From NCBI GenBank assembly GCA_003024175.1, contig MDYQ01000017.1:62001-126000 (forward strand): DNA of 64,000 nucleotides, in the 5' to 3' direction. The notes under the pieces were generated by a model. That model worked only from the letters and a program-made list of their open reading frames with translations. It ran no database searches and was not told the DNA's origin. The position numbers and the translations under genes were made by a program. This document shows, piece by piece, positions 20,518 through 32,085 of this stretch; the stretch's first letter is position 1; every line of letters begins with the position of its first letter. This DNA comes from Planoprotostelium fungivorum. Lineage: Eukaryota; Evosea; Variosea; Cavosteliida; Cavosteliaceae.

Positions 20518-23507
20518 TGCGTACTCCGTTCTTATTGGCGATACTCGCCCTCTTAATCTCGACTGCCCTTTCGATCAAAGGAGTCTCTCCCCTGAGATCT
20601 CCTGCATTTCGTCCCGCAGCCACCGGTGCCGCCCTCGACGATCGTGAGACATCGAAACTTCCACTACGATGATTTGAGAGGGGCTCATTTTTCCTGCAGA
20701 TTCTTTCACCACCAAGCTCGCATGGAAGCTCGCCCAAATCAAGGCCAAAACCGTCGTTGCTAATCTGACTCAACAAGAGAAGGTGATTCACATCACGTCA
20801 CGCTGTCATCTGATCCCATATCACCAGATCGATCTCGCAACTGGTGTCGGATGGATGAACGGACCCTGCGTGGGAAACACTCCCCCCGTCAGCAGCATCA
20901 AGGTGGGTGAAGGCCGGTGGCACAAATATTCACGACGATCAGTTCCCCGGCTACTGCCTGCAAGACTCCCCCACCGGTGTACGCTTCACCGACCACGCTT
21001 CTGCTTTTCCCGCCGGTGAAAATTTCACGAAAATTCTGCCCCTCTCCTGACTGTCTCGCAGGTATAAACGCCGCCAGCACTTGGGACAGAGATCTCATCT
21101 ATGCCAGATCTGTTGCCATGGGACAAGAGTACAAGGGTAAGGGTGTCAACATCGCCCTCACACCTATGATGAACCTTGTGAGGATTGGCTCGTTGTAGTT
21201 TGACATTTTATTCATCGTCTTAGGGTCGTGTGGCCAAGGGAGGCAGAAACTGGGAAGGCTTCGGTGCTGATCCTTATCTCACCGCACAGTGTGCTGTTCA
21301 GTCGATTCTCGGTATACAATCCGTCGGTGTCGTGAGTATCTGCAACCAGCCAATTTATTCCTGACGCGTTGTAGATGGCCAACGCCAAGCACTACATCGC
21401 CAACGAGCAGGAGCACTTCCGCACGACTTCTTCTTCGAATTTAGACGACAGAACGACTCACGAGCTGTACGCCCTGCCCTTCCTCTATTCCGTCCGTGCT
21501 GGTGTCGGCTCTTTCATGTGCTCATACAACCTGTGAGTCGTCCATCTACAACGTTGTAGTCTGACTCGTCCGCAGCGTCAACAACACGTACGCCTGCGAG
21601 AACCCCCGTTCTCTGAACGAGATCCTCAAGCAGGAATTCAACTTCAAGGGTGCGTACATTCCACGGAAATTTCGCGTAGATCTCAATCTCATCAGGTTTC
21701 GTCATGAGTGACTGGGCCGCCACCATGTCCACTCTCTCAGTCAACGCCGGTTTAGACATGACGATGCCTGGTGACGTCACCATGGGATCAGGCAACTCTT
21801 ACTTTGGTAAGAACCTCAGCGAGGCGATCGACGCGGGAAAAGTGGAGAAGAGCAGACTTGACGACATGGCCGTTCGCATCCTTACCCCCTGGTACCTGCT
21901 GGGTCAGGATAAGGTGGGAGATCTCGCGGAAATTTCGGAGAAATGATCGGAATATTTCTGATTACGTATGCAGAATTTCCCCGAGACCAACTTGAACTCG
22001 TTCAACCGATCCCTGTCGAAGCACGTTAACGTCGCAGGAGATCATCACAAGATCATCAGACAGATCGGTGCTGCTTCTAACGTCCTTCTGAAGAACAAGA
22101 ACAACGCCCTGCCCCTCACTTACGCTCCCGTGAGTATCTTCCCGCCATTTTTTTCCCGCCAAATTTTCCCGCGCGAAAATGATGGCTGACCTTGTACAGG
22201 GAGAGCGCAACGTCAAGTTTGGAGTCATCGGCTCGGACGCTGGACCCTCTCAACACGGTCCAAATGCCTGCACTGATCACGGCTGTGACGACGGCACCCT
22301 CGCCCAAGGCTGGGGATCTGGCACCACCGATTTCCCCTACCTCATCACCGTGAGACCCCCCCCGTACAATTTTGGCGGGAACTGACTCCCCCAGCCCCTC
22401 GAGGCCATCAACTCCCGCGCGAGAGAGCACCAGCTCAGCGTCGACCACTGCCTCGACGACTACGATTACGTCCGAGCCAAGGATGTCGCCGCCAACTCAG
22501 AGACTGCCATTGTCTTTGTCAACTCCAACTCTGGCGAGCAGTATATCACCTTCGACGGTAACGAGGGAGACCGTAACAACATGTCCTTATGGCACAATGG
22601 TGACGACCTTGTGAGTTTTTCCGCTAGCCCGGAACATTGACGGAAGATCAGATCAACGCCGTCGCCTCGGTCAACCCCAACACCGTTGTCGTCATCCATT
22701 CGGTTGGACCCGTTCTGATGCCCTGGATCGACAACCCCAACGTGACTGCAGTCGTCTTGGCTCATCTTCCTGGACAGGAGTCGGGTAATTCTCTCGCCGA
22801 TGTCCTCTTTGGAGACGTGAATCCATCCGGAAGGTTGATCTACACCATCGGAAAATCGGAGAAAGATTACGGAACGGAGATCGTCTACGAATCGACCAGC
22901 GCGATTCCTCAGGTGGGCGTCGATCTACAACGAGACGGTTGTTCGATCTACAACGAGACGATCGTTCGATCTACAACGAGGTAGAGGGTGACGAGAGACA
23001 GGTCGACTACACGGAAGGATTGTTCATCGACTACAGACACTTTGACAAGATGAACATCGAGCCCACCTTCCCCTTTGGTTTCGGTCTCTCTTACACCAAC
23101 TTCAAGTACGCCAACCTCAGAGTTCTGAAGAACTCTGGAAACTTCACCGTTTCCGATTCCAACAAGGCCATGGTAGAAGCCACCTTCGAGGTCACCAACA
23201 CCGGCCCTCATGATGGTCACGAGGTGATGGACGTTCGACACGAGTCATCTCACGTGTGATGCAGGTCGCTCAACTCTACTTGGCCTACCCCGAAACCGCC
23301 AACGAGCCTCCCAAGCAATTGAGAGGTTTCGATAGAGTCTACATCCGCGCTGGAAAGACCGTCAGCGTCACCCTCCGCATGACTCCCCTCGACTTTGCCG
23401 TGTGGAACACCGAGCAGCAGCAGTGGAAGCATGAGAGTGGAAAGTACACCGTCCACATCGGTGCCAGCAGCAGAGACCTCCCTCTGTCTTCTGATCTGAA
23501 CCTCTAA
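20518..23507 (+). CDS. Secreted glycoside hydrolase family 3 enzyme (beta-glucosidase type)
   Basis: It removes terminal beta-linked glucose (or xylose) from oligosaccharides. The ATG at 20518 opens a signal peptide ([19 protein letters not shown]); an in-frame ATG at 20478 is an alternative. About 13 exons encode the (beta/alpha)8 domain: [70 protein letters not shown], and the nucleophile block GFVMSDWAA (Asp). The second domain has [11 protein letters not shown] and [12 protein letters not shown]. The C-terminal fibronectin-III-like part has [13 protein letters not shown] and ends [11 protein letters not shown] (stop 23505-23507). The order and length fit fungal/amoebal GH3. It is likely secreted or lysosomal and used in feeding; substrate is not certain. 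Confidence 0.92.
21546..21559. repeat. Intronic palindrome CTACAACGTTGTAG (GH3)
   Basis: Perfect palindrome in a 43-nt intron (21533-21575) that ends CTGACTCGTCCGCAG. Confidence 0.9.
22130..22199 (+). repeat. GH3 intron with repeated TTCCCGCC
   Basis: A 70-nt intron with two TTCCCGCC and one TTCCCGCG, similar in design to the CCT theta intron at 13595-13652. Confidence 0.7.
22913..23001 (+). repeat. GH3 intron with three tandem CGATCTACAACGAG units
   Basis: An 89-nt intron with a 23-nt unit repeated about three times. CTACAACGAG starts at 22925, 22948 and 22971. This is local amplification of the half-site seen once in other introns. Confidence 0.9.
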
Positions 23508-23680
23508 AGAATAGATCATCTTTGCATTTTCTCTGTCTCTTATAAAATGTCGATTTTATTTCATTTTATTTGAAACTGCCGGATAGCCGCGAGTTTTCCA
23601 TCGAAATCACGTCTCCTCAGTTTGGGGTGACAGGCAGGCAAAGCATGCCTCCGAACAGATTACTTCACCACACGCCACAC

Positions 23681-26600
23681 ATGGACTCTCCTCTTTTAGG
23701 AGTTAGAACGGATGATAGTCGTCAGGAGGTCTCACGAAAGGTGATGGTATGATGATGTTCCATTCTGATTAGCTCAGTTTCGAAACAGCAGCTCTTCGAG
23801 GAGGATATTCCCGACCGTTGTATCATTGATATTTGTTGGTCTGTTGACGTTCTTTATCGTCTTCAGTCTGATGTCTATGACGAGGAGTAATGCCACCATC
23901 TTATCGGAAAAAGGCATATCAGACTTGAATGACATTGACGCTGTCCGATCTTACTTTGGAGACAAGAGGTAGTCGCCATTATCCACCGTGTCGCACTCAC
24001 CCTCCTTCAGATTAGACATCAAAGATTATCGAGAGCCGAGAATGGAACCCTCGACTGCCATCCGAACGAGAGTTGTCCTCTTCATGTTGGACGGTCTACG
24101 TTTCGATGCAGTGCACACCCATCCCAAATTGCACAGCCTCTTGACGGAGCCTTCTTTCCAGAAAGACAGTGTCGTCTTAAAACTCAAGATCCCCCTCCCC
24201 TCCATATCTTTACCCGGATGGTTGACAACGATGACTGGTTCATCCCCCCAACATCATGGAAGAACGGGTGAATGTCTAACTGTAACTTCTCACCTTCATC
24301 TCACAACCATCATAGGAAACAACTCACCCCAGGAGACACTGATGGACAATGTGTTTCGACAGGCACAGAATTATGGACTTCGAACCGGCATCAGCGGCGA
24401 CAGTGACTGGAGAATCCTCTTCACTACCTCCATTCAACCTCTCTTTGGTGATGGAACGAGGGTGACCATCCATGTCCGACATCCCTTCGTCCCGTTCTGA
24501 ACATGAACATCAGTCACCGTCCATCAATGCAGACGATGACGATCACTGGCTGAGAGGAAGTTCTTACGAGAAGAGAGACGAGTCGTGGGCCAACATCATG
24601 TTCGAGGCGATGATGACTCCCGCCATCTACAAACCCAGAAACACTTCTACCAGTGAGTTTCCACCCACCCCACCCCCACACGTAATCATACGTAACCCCC
24701 TGACCCTACCAGACTGGCTGGGAGAGGAACCGAAGAAAATTCACAGAGAAGACGTGGAAATCTCCCATTTCGCCTACGACTTTTTCATGAGTTATTTCGA
24801 AGACATCGATGGTCAAGGCCACAGCTTCGGTGGAGGCAGCGAGCGCTACACCGAGGCAGTGTCACACAAGACGGACATATTGTCGGCATTTTTCCGGAAA
24901 TTATCCGACATCGATGAGATGGACGAGAAGACGTCAGGTGGACAGAAGTGGAGGACGGTTGTCATGGTGACATCAGATCACGGGCACGTGGATGTTGGTG
25001 GACACGGTGGTACGGCAAGGGACGTCACACAGATACGTGAGTACCATCCTTTCATTCTATAACGACGATTTCATTCCATTGCAATCGTTTCATTCTATAG
25101 CTATGGTTTCATTCTATAGCGATGGTTTCATTCTACAACGACGGTTTCATTCTACAACGACGGTTTCATTCTACAACGACGGTTTCATTCTATATTGACG
25201 GTTATGTTCGAATGACATGGTGACAGCTCTCGTCATCTTCTGCAATGGAAGTCGATTGGGACAGAAGGACATCGCCAACCGAGTGGACCTCAGCAAGATC
25301 GATTTAGACGCCGAGACCCCCTTCACCTCCCACGACATCAGCGCGACTTTATCCGCGCTCCTGGGCATCCCCGTACCCCGCCAGAGTGAAGGTATTTCTA
25401 CGTCCCAAATCCGTTCTGACGCATTTCCAGGTTTTTTCCTCCCCGTTGTAGATCACCTCATCCATAACGCGGAGAGGATGAAGAGACACAGAGAAGATCT
25501 CAGTCGACAGAAGAAGACTTACGTGTCGAAATTGGCGGGGGAATTGGACGAATTAGACATGACTCCGATGAGTGATGATGCGGAGGAGTTGATGGATCAG
25601 ATGCACGAGATTGAAGACAACGTGACCAATCGTAGGATCATCAGGAATTTCGTGAGTCTATGATGAGTCATCACATCGACATCACATCGACATCACATCG
25701 ACATCACATCGACATCACATCGACATCACATCGACATCACATCGACATCACATCGACATCACATCGTGTGATTTATTTTCGTTAGGGAATCTCTTTTGGT
25801 ATCTGGCTGACTTTGATGATTCTGATGACGACCGTCTCTCAATGTTGCACCACCGTAGATTTCCTCATCGTATTCAACACCACTCCCGTACAATGGGTCC
25901 TACATGTGAGCTACTCTCCTTCTCCTCTTCTCTTCTTCTCTTTTAATGTTTTTATCTTCTCTTCTTCTCTTTTTACATCTTTATCTTCTCCTCTTCTGAT
26001 GAGAGACACAGCTGCAGAAACGACTGAACATGAGAGGAGAGAAACTCATCGAGAAGAGAACCTCCACAGACGTCCGCCTCCAGAGACTCTCGCTCCTCAC
26101 CTCCCTCTTTACCTTCTTCCTCTACCTCTCCATCACCCTCTCCTCCTTCTTCATCCTCTTTCGGTGCGTCTGTCCTCTGTCTTCCACCTCGTTCACCTTC
26201 TACCAGGTTCTATCGCTCCCACAGCCAGTGGAGATTTGACTTCACCGTATTCAACAGTGATCACGATACGCTGGTGACGATTTTGTCTCTCGTTTTGCCT
26301 GGAATCGCGGTGCTATTTTTAGCTCAACTGGTGGGCTACGTGATGCTGTCGAGGGAGAGTGTGAAGAGGTGAGATGTCGCGTGAGATATCTTGGGGAGTT
26401 GTAGATTGACGGATGCAGTCGATTGTACCGGTGGGTGGAGGGAGCAGATGCGAACGCGAAGGATTCGCAGAAAGAAGAGATGAAGAGGAAGTACATCGTT
26501 TGTACTTGTCAGTGGATGCTGTACCTGTCACTCTTGATGACCAACACCTTTCTATTCAGTCAGGCTTATCAGTGTGTGTACCTACCCTACTATTATGACA

Positions 26601-27095
26601 CGCAGTTCATCACACCCAATATATGGTCAGCAAGGTGAGCTCATCATTATGTACATCATGAACATCATCATCGTCATCATGAACATTAGATGGTCATCAT
26701 GTACATCATGAACATCATCATCACCATCACGTACATCATGAACATCATCATCACATCACGTACACCGTGGACATCATCATGAACATCATCACATCATATA
26801 CATCACATCACATACATCATGAACATCATCATGAACTCGATGATCTGATCGACACGTCAGATTCCAGAGCGTCTGCATGTCCTTCCTCATCGCTCCCCTC
26901 CTCCTCCACAGCACCCTCCTCCACATCCTCTACACCCAGTACCTTCGCTTCAAGATAAAGTCCAACCACAACGAGCTGCAAGATCTATCCAGCCCCATCT
27001 TGGGTGATTCACAAAAGTCCATACGAAGCAATGGAAGAGCTGGAAGGGCCGCCCTCACTTCTTCAGGCAGGACTGTCATGCCGGATAAGGCGTGA
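23681..27095 (+). CDS. Multi-pass membrane phosphotransferase of the GPI ethanolamine-phosphate transferase type
   Basis: Exon 1 (ATG at 23681, MDSPLLGVRTDDSRQE) joins an exon with a membrane helix (FPTVVSLIFVGLLTFFIVFS). Next comes an alkaline-phosphatase-superfamily lumenal domain: VVLFMLDGLRFDAV with its metal-binding Asp, SLPGWLTTMTGSSPQHHG around the nucleophile Thr/Ser, IDGQGHSFGGGSERY, and TSDHGHVDVGGHGG. That order is shared by PIGN/PIGO/PIGG and their relatives. At least six hydrophobic segments follow (for example GISFGIWLTLMILMTTV, FLYLSITLSSFFILF, LSLVLPGIAVLFLAQLVGY). The stop is at 27093-27095. Which GPI-anchor step it serves, or whether it acts on another lipid, is not settled. 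Introns carry minisatellites at 25045-25198, 25669-25766 and about 26640-26830. Confidence 0.7.
25045..25198 (+). repeat. Intronic minisatellite, about 19-nt unit containing CTACAACG
   Basis: About eight degenerate copies of GGTTTCATTCTACAACGAC inside one intron. The 5' copies read CATTCTATAGC and the 3' copies CATTCTACAACGACGG, three of the latter being identical. The unit contains the half-site of the intron palindrome. Confidence 0.9.
25669..25766 (+). repeat. 11-nt tandem repeat (ATCACATCGAC) in an intron
   Basis: About nine nearly perfect copies of an 11-mer within the intron that precedes exon GISFGIWLTLM. Confidence 0.95.
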
Positions 27096-27392
27096 GAGAA
27101 TAAAGAAGGTCGTGTAAGAGGATGGTTAGGATGAGACTCTCGTTCGAGAAGAGGTGGACGACGCGGTCTTTTACCGTGATGGAGGATGATCGTGATGTGA
27201 TGATGACCCTTCCTCTTGGTCGTTGTGTGTGTTCTAGAGTCTATCCACACAGAGACGTGTTGTGTGTGTGTCGTTCTTCATGATGTCACAAAGAGGTGTG
27301 TCACGCGATTGGTTCGGAAGAGTTTCGCTGTGTGTGTCGGCGTGTCATTTCATTTCATCCGTTAGATGAATCATCATCCAGGGAGAATCAGC
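27096..27392. other. Convergent intergenic region, no gene seen
   Basis: About 300 nt between two convergent genes. It contains GTGTGT runs (about 27265) and short non-coding frames only. Confidence 0.4.
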
Positions 27393-28249
27393 CTAAAGGA
27401 GCCGTTCCAATCGAACTATTTTCGGTGGCCTCTCTGTGGCGTCCACACAGGGATCAGACGAGAGCAGCCGTGCGATGTTGGAATCGATGGATGGGTCCAC
27501 AGGAGGATCGGTCAAGAGCAGCTGTATCACTTGGCGGTGACCCTCAATGGCTGCACCTCTGATGGCCTCATTGTCTTGTGCTGATGGGTCCACACGAGAA
27601 TCGGACATGAGCAGTCGTAAGACTTCAGTATGGCCTTTACGGGCTGCGCGTATGATGGCCTCATTGTCTTGTGCTGATGGGTCCACAGGAGGATCGGTCA
27701 AGAGCAGCTGTATCGCTTCGCGGTGACCCTCGTTGGCTGCACCTCTGATGGCCTCATTGTCTTGTGTTGATGGTCCACAGGAGGATCAGACAAGAGCAGC
27801 TGTATCACTTCGCGGTCACCCTCGTTGGATGCACTTCTGATGGCATAGTTGTCTTGTACTGATGGGTTCACACGAGAATCGGTCAAGAGCAGCTGTATAT
27901 CTACAGTCTCATTGTGACCCTTCTTGGCTGACCATCTGATGGCGTAATTGTCATGTGCTGATGGGTCCACACGAGAATCGTGAGCCAACAGGAGGCGTAA
28001 AGACTCGACACGACCTCTTACAGCCAAAAGTAGATCATCGTTGATGAGCCAGTCTGTCAAGCTGTCCACTGGGAACGTCAGAAGGGAGCTGTTTGCCTTC
28101 AGGGTGTCTCACCGATGCCTTTCCACAATTTGCAGGTCAGGCGAAGAATGGCAAACTGTCCTCCTCTTTGTGTCAGATGATTTGTCTTCCATCACCCTCT
28201 GCAAGATGACTCTTGTAACATCTTGATTGGAGATGATACCGTTAGACAT
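27393..28249 (-). CDS. Ankyrin-repeat protein with an apparent 1-nt frame break
   Basis: It starts at MSNGIISNQDVTRV (ATG at 28249). An intron then joins to VDSLTDWLINDDLLLAVRG, followed by five or more ankyrin-type repeats of the amoebal form RLLLxDSRVDPSAxDNxAIRxAAxxGH. The repeats are clear over the whole gene. One copy near 27771-27775 is one base short (TTGATGGTCC where sister copies have CTGATGGGTCC). So the repeats continue in another frame, and the open frame would end early. It ends at 27393 after IVRLERLL. This is either a pseudogene, a rapidly changing repeat gene or a sequencing slip. These proteins are usually soluble protein-binding scaffolds; no partner is suggested. Confidence 0.7.
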
Positions 28250-28439
28250 CGCTTGTCTCCTCTATTGCGTCGAATGAAGATGATCTGATGTAGTCGCCAG
28301 AATAAAAGACGCGGATCATCAGAATAAAATGCGTCATGTCCACAGAAAATCTTCTCTTCACAGTATTTCACAACAAGCGCAACCGCTCCACCATTTCCAC
28401 TGTCCATCATCAGAGCCTCGTCATCGATTGTTTCGATGT

Positions 28440-29727
28440 TTATTTATCATTTGAGGTCTCTGTAGGATTCTCCTTATCCTTCGCCCCCCACTCGGTCCAC
28501 GATCCATCATAGACACAATAGTTTCTGTTTCCCGCCAAATGAAGAGCGAGAGACAGAGTCGAAGCCACGACACCTGTTGAGATCAACTGATGATCGTCTC
28601 AGACGCCCACCCGATCCACACGTGGTGATGATGCGATCATTCTCCTCGATCGGCACGTTCAAGTCTTCAAATATCTTCTTCAACTCAGCTGGCGTTTTAA
28701 ACGAATGAAATCCATCCGTGTCCTTCTCCTTCCTGATGAGACTGGGCCCGGGGGCGTTCCTGATTCCGTCAATCTACAACGTTGTAGACGCTCGATCACT
28801 TGGACGTGGGGATGTGACCCCTCTTTAGGTTTGGTCTGGGCTCGTCTACTTCTCCATGAAATCGTGGAGCTGGTCGAGCGTCGATGATGACCGTGTGATC
28901 GGATATGGCAGAATAAATCTGGGAAAATGAGTGAAGCTCGTTGTAGATGGATGGTCCACCTGCTTCTCGTCGACTAAGAGGTGAGGTTGAAATTTCGCGG
29001 AGAAATTGGATGGAGGGGGAGGCTGCCATGGGCCAGACTGCGTCTCGTTCTTGTGTGCCACCCATTTCTGAAGGCCACCGTCTAATACGCTGATGTTGTC
29101 GTGTCCAAAGACCTGTGCATCGATCAATCAGTCTTCATAATGTGATCGTGCATTCGATGATGTCATTCACTTTGAAAGTCCACCACACGCGAGCGGAAGC
29201 GTTGTAGGATCCAGTCTGATCGTATACGACGATATGATCGTCGTTGGAGATACCTGGAATGATTTAATCACGGTGGTGAGGAGGGAACGAACCTAGATGC
29301 CTCACGCTCTTTTCAAAGAGCTCTTGAGAGGGTAACATGTGCGGTAAATCGACCGATGTATCTTGTCAACATCATCCATCGTGTACGATTCGATGTCTAT
29401 ACCTGCAATATGGTCGATGTCCCAAAAGGCAGCACCGGGTATGCGTTGGTTGATGAAGTTCTGTTTGAAGTCCCTTGGATCATTCAAGTTCCACGATCCA
29501 TCCAGAGTCTTCGTTCTGTTTAAATTTTTCGCCAGCCAATCGACCGTGACGACGGCATCTGTGTCATCGTCAACGATTGACACACGTATCGTCTCAAAAA
29601 CATCACCCGGTTCAGAACGTGAAGTTGACATGAATCGTAAACCTCTGTTTTGGATGGGAAGACGGTGAGTAATGCGCCACGCACGCAGCATGGATTTGTA
29701 ATGAGCTGACGCAGAAATGGATGACAT
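28440..29727 (-). CDS. Mitochondrial-type thiosulfate sulfurtransferase / mercaptopyruvate sulfurtransferase (rhodanese)
   Basis: It moves sulfur from thiosulfate or 3-mercaptopyruvate to cyanide or thiols through a cysteine persulfide. The ATG at 29727 opens an Arg/Ser-rich leader consistent with mitochondrial import. The inactive N-terminal rhodanese domain follows (VVTVDWLAKNLN, LDGSWNLNDPRD, NQRIPGAAFWDID, ISNDDHIVVYDQTGSYNA, VSVLDGGLQKWVAH-like). The catalytic domain has VIIDARPAPRFHGE, GHIPTSK, and the active loop ITTCGSG joined by an intron to VVASTLSLALHLAG. The catalytic Cys is present. It ends VYDGSWTEWGAKDKENP, stop 28440-28442. CGSG-VV does not cleanly separate TST from MPST. One intron carries the full palindrome. 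Confidence 0.88.
28774..28787. repeat. Intronic palindrome CTACAACGTTGTAG (rhodanese)
   Basis: Perfect palindrome inside a 67-nt minus-strand intron (28733-28799). Confidence 0.9.
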
Positions 29728-29796
29728 TTGTTAGTTGTAGACTGCACAGATACAAACCGTCGCGGACACACATCCGTTTCCGACTCTAAAACCAAG
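29728..29796. promoter_or_regulatory. 69-nt divergent promoter (rhodanese / MMSDH)
   Basis: Only 69 nt lie between the two divergent start codons of two mitochondrial enzymes; it contains AGTTGTAGACTG at about 29733. Both promoters must overlap here or extend into the coding exons. Confidence 0.45.
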
Positions 29797-31877
29797 ATGC
29801 TGCGATTGATCAACGGTGCATCCTCCCGAGTATCTGCCACATCTTCTGTACCGAAGAGATCCTTCCATGGAGGTTACTTCAGCTCTACGTCCGGGGTGAT
29901 TTTCTCACATTTCATGTTTCTCATCGTCTAACGACAACAGAAACCAGTCCCCATGTTCATCAACGGAAAATTTGTCGAGTCGTCCTCTACAAAATGGTTA
30001 GACGTCCCCAATCCCGTGAGTCGAACGTCCATCATCACCCATTCCTGATCGAACGGAAGGCAACACAAGAGGTCGTCAGTCGCACACCCGAATCGACCAC
30101 CGCCGAAATGGAGTCTGCCGTGAAGGCCGCTAAAGAAGCATTTCCAGCCTGGAGAAACACACCAGTGCCCGCCAGAGTCCGCATCATGTTCAACCTGCAA
30201 CAACTGTTGACCAAACATCAAGACGATTTGGCCAAGATCATCGTGGAAGAACAAGGAAAGACGTTCGCCGATGCCAAGGGTGATGTCTTCCGAGGTTTAG
30301 AGGTACGTCCATCCTCTCATCCTCCCCGACATGATTGATTCATTATCATACAGGTCGTCGAACACAGTTGCAGCATGGGAACCCTCTTGATGGGTGAGAC
30401 CATGGAGAACGTGTCTCGCGATGTAGACACCTACTCCTACCGTCAACCCCTCGGTGTCTCTGCTGGTATCGCCCCCTTCAATTTTCCCGCCATGATCCCC
30501 CTCTGGATGTTTCCGATGGCCGTCGCATGCGGTAACACTTTCGTCTTAAAGCCCTCCGAGAGGGTCCCCAACACCTCCATGTTCATCGCCGAGCTCGCGA
30601 AACAAGCCGGACTCCCCGCAGGTGACATCATCATCATCTCCCATCACGATATGACATCTCGATCATCATCACAACCTTCATCTCACCCCACACAGGAGTC
30701 TTTAACATCATCCACGGTGCAAAAGACACCGTCAACTTCATCTGCGATCATCCAGACATCAAGACCATCTCATTCGTTGGAGGTGATGCCGCTGGCAGAC
30801 ACATTCACGAGCGTGGAACAAAGAACGGAAAGAGAGTTCAATCGAACATGGCTGCGAAGAACCACGCCACCATCATGCCCGATGCCGATCGCGACAGGAC
30901 CATCGATGCACTCGTTGGTGCTGCCTTTGGAGCCTCCGGACAGAGATGCATGGCTCTATCTGCTGCCATCTTTGTCGGTGAATCGAAAGAATGGTGAGAC
31001 GATCATCATCGTGATCTCGTATCGTCCATCGGGATGTGACATCATGTTGATCATGATGAAGGATCACCGACGTCGTAGAGAAGGCGAGGAGTCTCAGATT
31101 AGGACAAGGAATGCAAGACACCGCTGATGTCGGACCTCTTATCTCATGTGCTTCCAAGGAGAGAGTGGAGAAATTGATCCAGACCGCCCACGACCAGGGA
31201 GCCAAGGTCATCTACAACGTTGTAGATGGAATATTCTGACCCCTTTAGGTACCCCTCGATGGTCGTGGCGTCAGCGTCAAAGGTTTCGAGAAGGGAAATT
31301 TCATCGGCCCCACCGTCATCACCGATGTGAAGCCACACATGAAGGTGAGAACCTCCATCTACAACGTTGTAGACGACCTCTTCTCACCCCACCAGGTCTA
31401 CACCGAAGAAATCTTCGGTCCCGTTCTCATCTGCCTGACGGTCGACACGATCGATGATGCGATCGCGCTCATCAACAACAACCCTTACGGCAACGGAACT
31501 GCCATCTTTACGACATCAGGAGCTCACGCGAGGAAGTACCAGTACAACATCGACGTGGGACAGGTGAGTTTCCCAACGGAGCTTCGTGGAGCTGCCGTGG
31601 AGCGTCATGGAGCTGACGTGGAGAACAGGTGGGAATCAACGTGCCCATTCCCGTGCCCCTTCCCTTCTTCAGCTTCACTGGATCAAGAAATTCTTTCCTT
31701 GGTTCGACCCATTTCTACGGAAAGGTGGAGGAGGGTGTCTGAATGGCTCTTGACTCGTTGTAGATGGGCGTGGACTTCTTCACGCAGACGAAGACGATCA
31801 CGAGCAACTGGAGAACGGGTGGAGTCTCTATGGGTGTTCAGACTTCGATGCCTCTCTTGGGACAACAACAAAAGTAA
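29797..31877 (+). CDS. ALDH6A1: Methylmalonate-semialdehyde dehydrogenase (acylating), mitochondrial
   Basis: It oxidises methylmalonate or malonate semialdehyde to propionyl- or acetyl-CoA in valine and pyrimidine breakdown. The ATG at 29797 gives a mitochondrial presequence ([20 protein letters not shown]). Aldehyde dehydrogenase blocks follow: [83 protein letters not shown], and the catalytic Cys block [14 protein letters not shown]. The CoA-dependent class is supported by [15 protein letters not shown] and [20 protein letters not shown]. The stop is at 31875-31877 and the length is about 520 residues. Two introns (31207-31248 and 31345-31395) carry the perfect palindrome. The first has an unusual donor, GTCATC. 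Confidence 0.95.
31212..31225. repeat. Intronic palindrome CTACAACGTTGTAG (MMSDH, copy 1)
   Basis: Perfect palindrome in a 42-nt intron whose donor is GTCATC; the palindrome starts only 5 nt after the splice site. Confidence 0.9.
31359..31372. repeat. Intronic palindrome CTACAACGTTGTAG (MMSDH, copy 2)
   Basis: Perfect palindrome in the 51-nt intron 31345-31395, only 134 nt from the previous copy. Confidence 0.9.
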
Positions 31878-31896
31878 AAGACTTTGTCACACTAGA

Positions 31897-31995
31897 ACAT
31901 GTCTACTCCATCTATCCCTACATCTTACATGTCTATTACATCTACTACATCTTACATGTCTATTCCATCCACTACATCTTACATGTCTACTATTC
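31897..31995. repeat. Short tandem repeat ACATGTCTA(C/T)T(C/A)CATC
   Basis: Four to five degenerate copies of a ~27-nt unit ending in TACATCTTACATGTCTA, directly after the MMSDH stop codon in the convergent intergenic region. Confidence 0.75.
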
Positions 31996-32085
31996 AGCTG
32001 TATCTATTATCATGTAATCATAAGCCTACACTAGAACATCTTATCTACTGCATATCACTCCATTCAAAACATAAACTCTTTCTTT

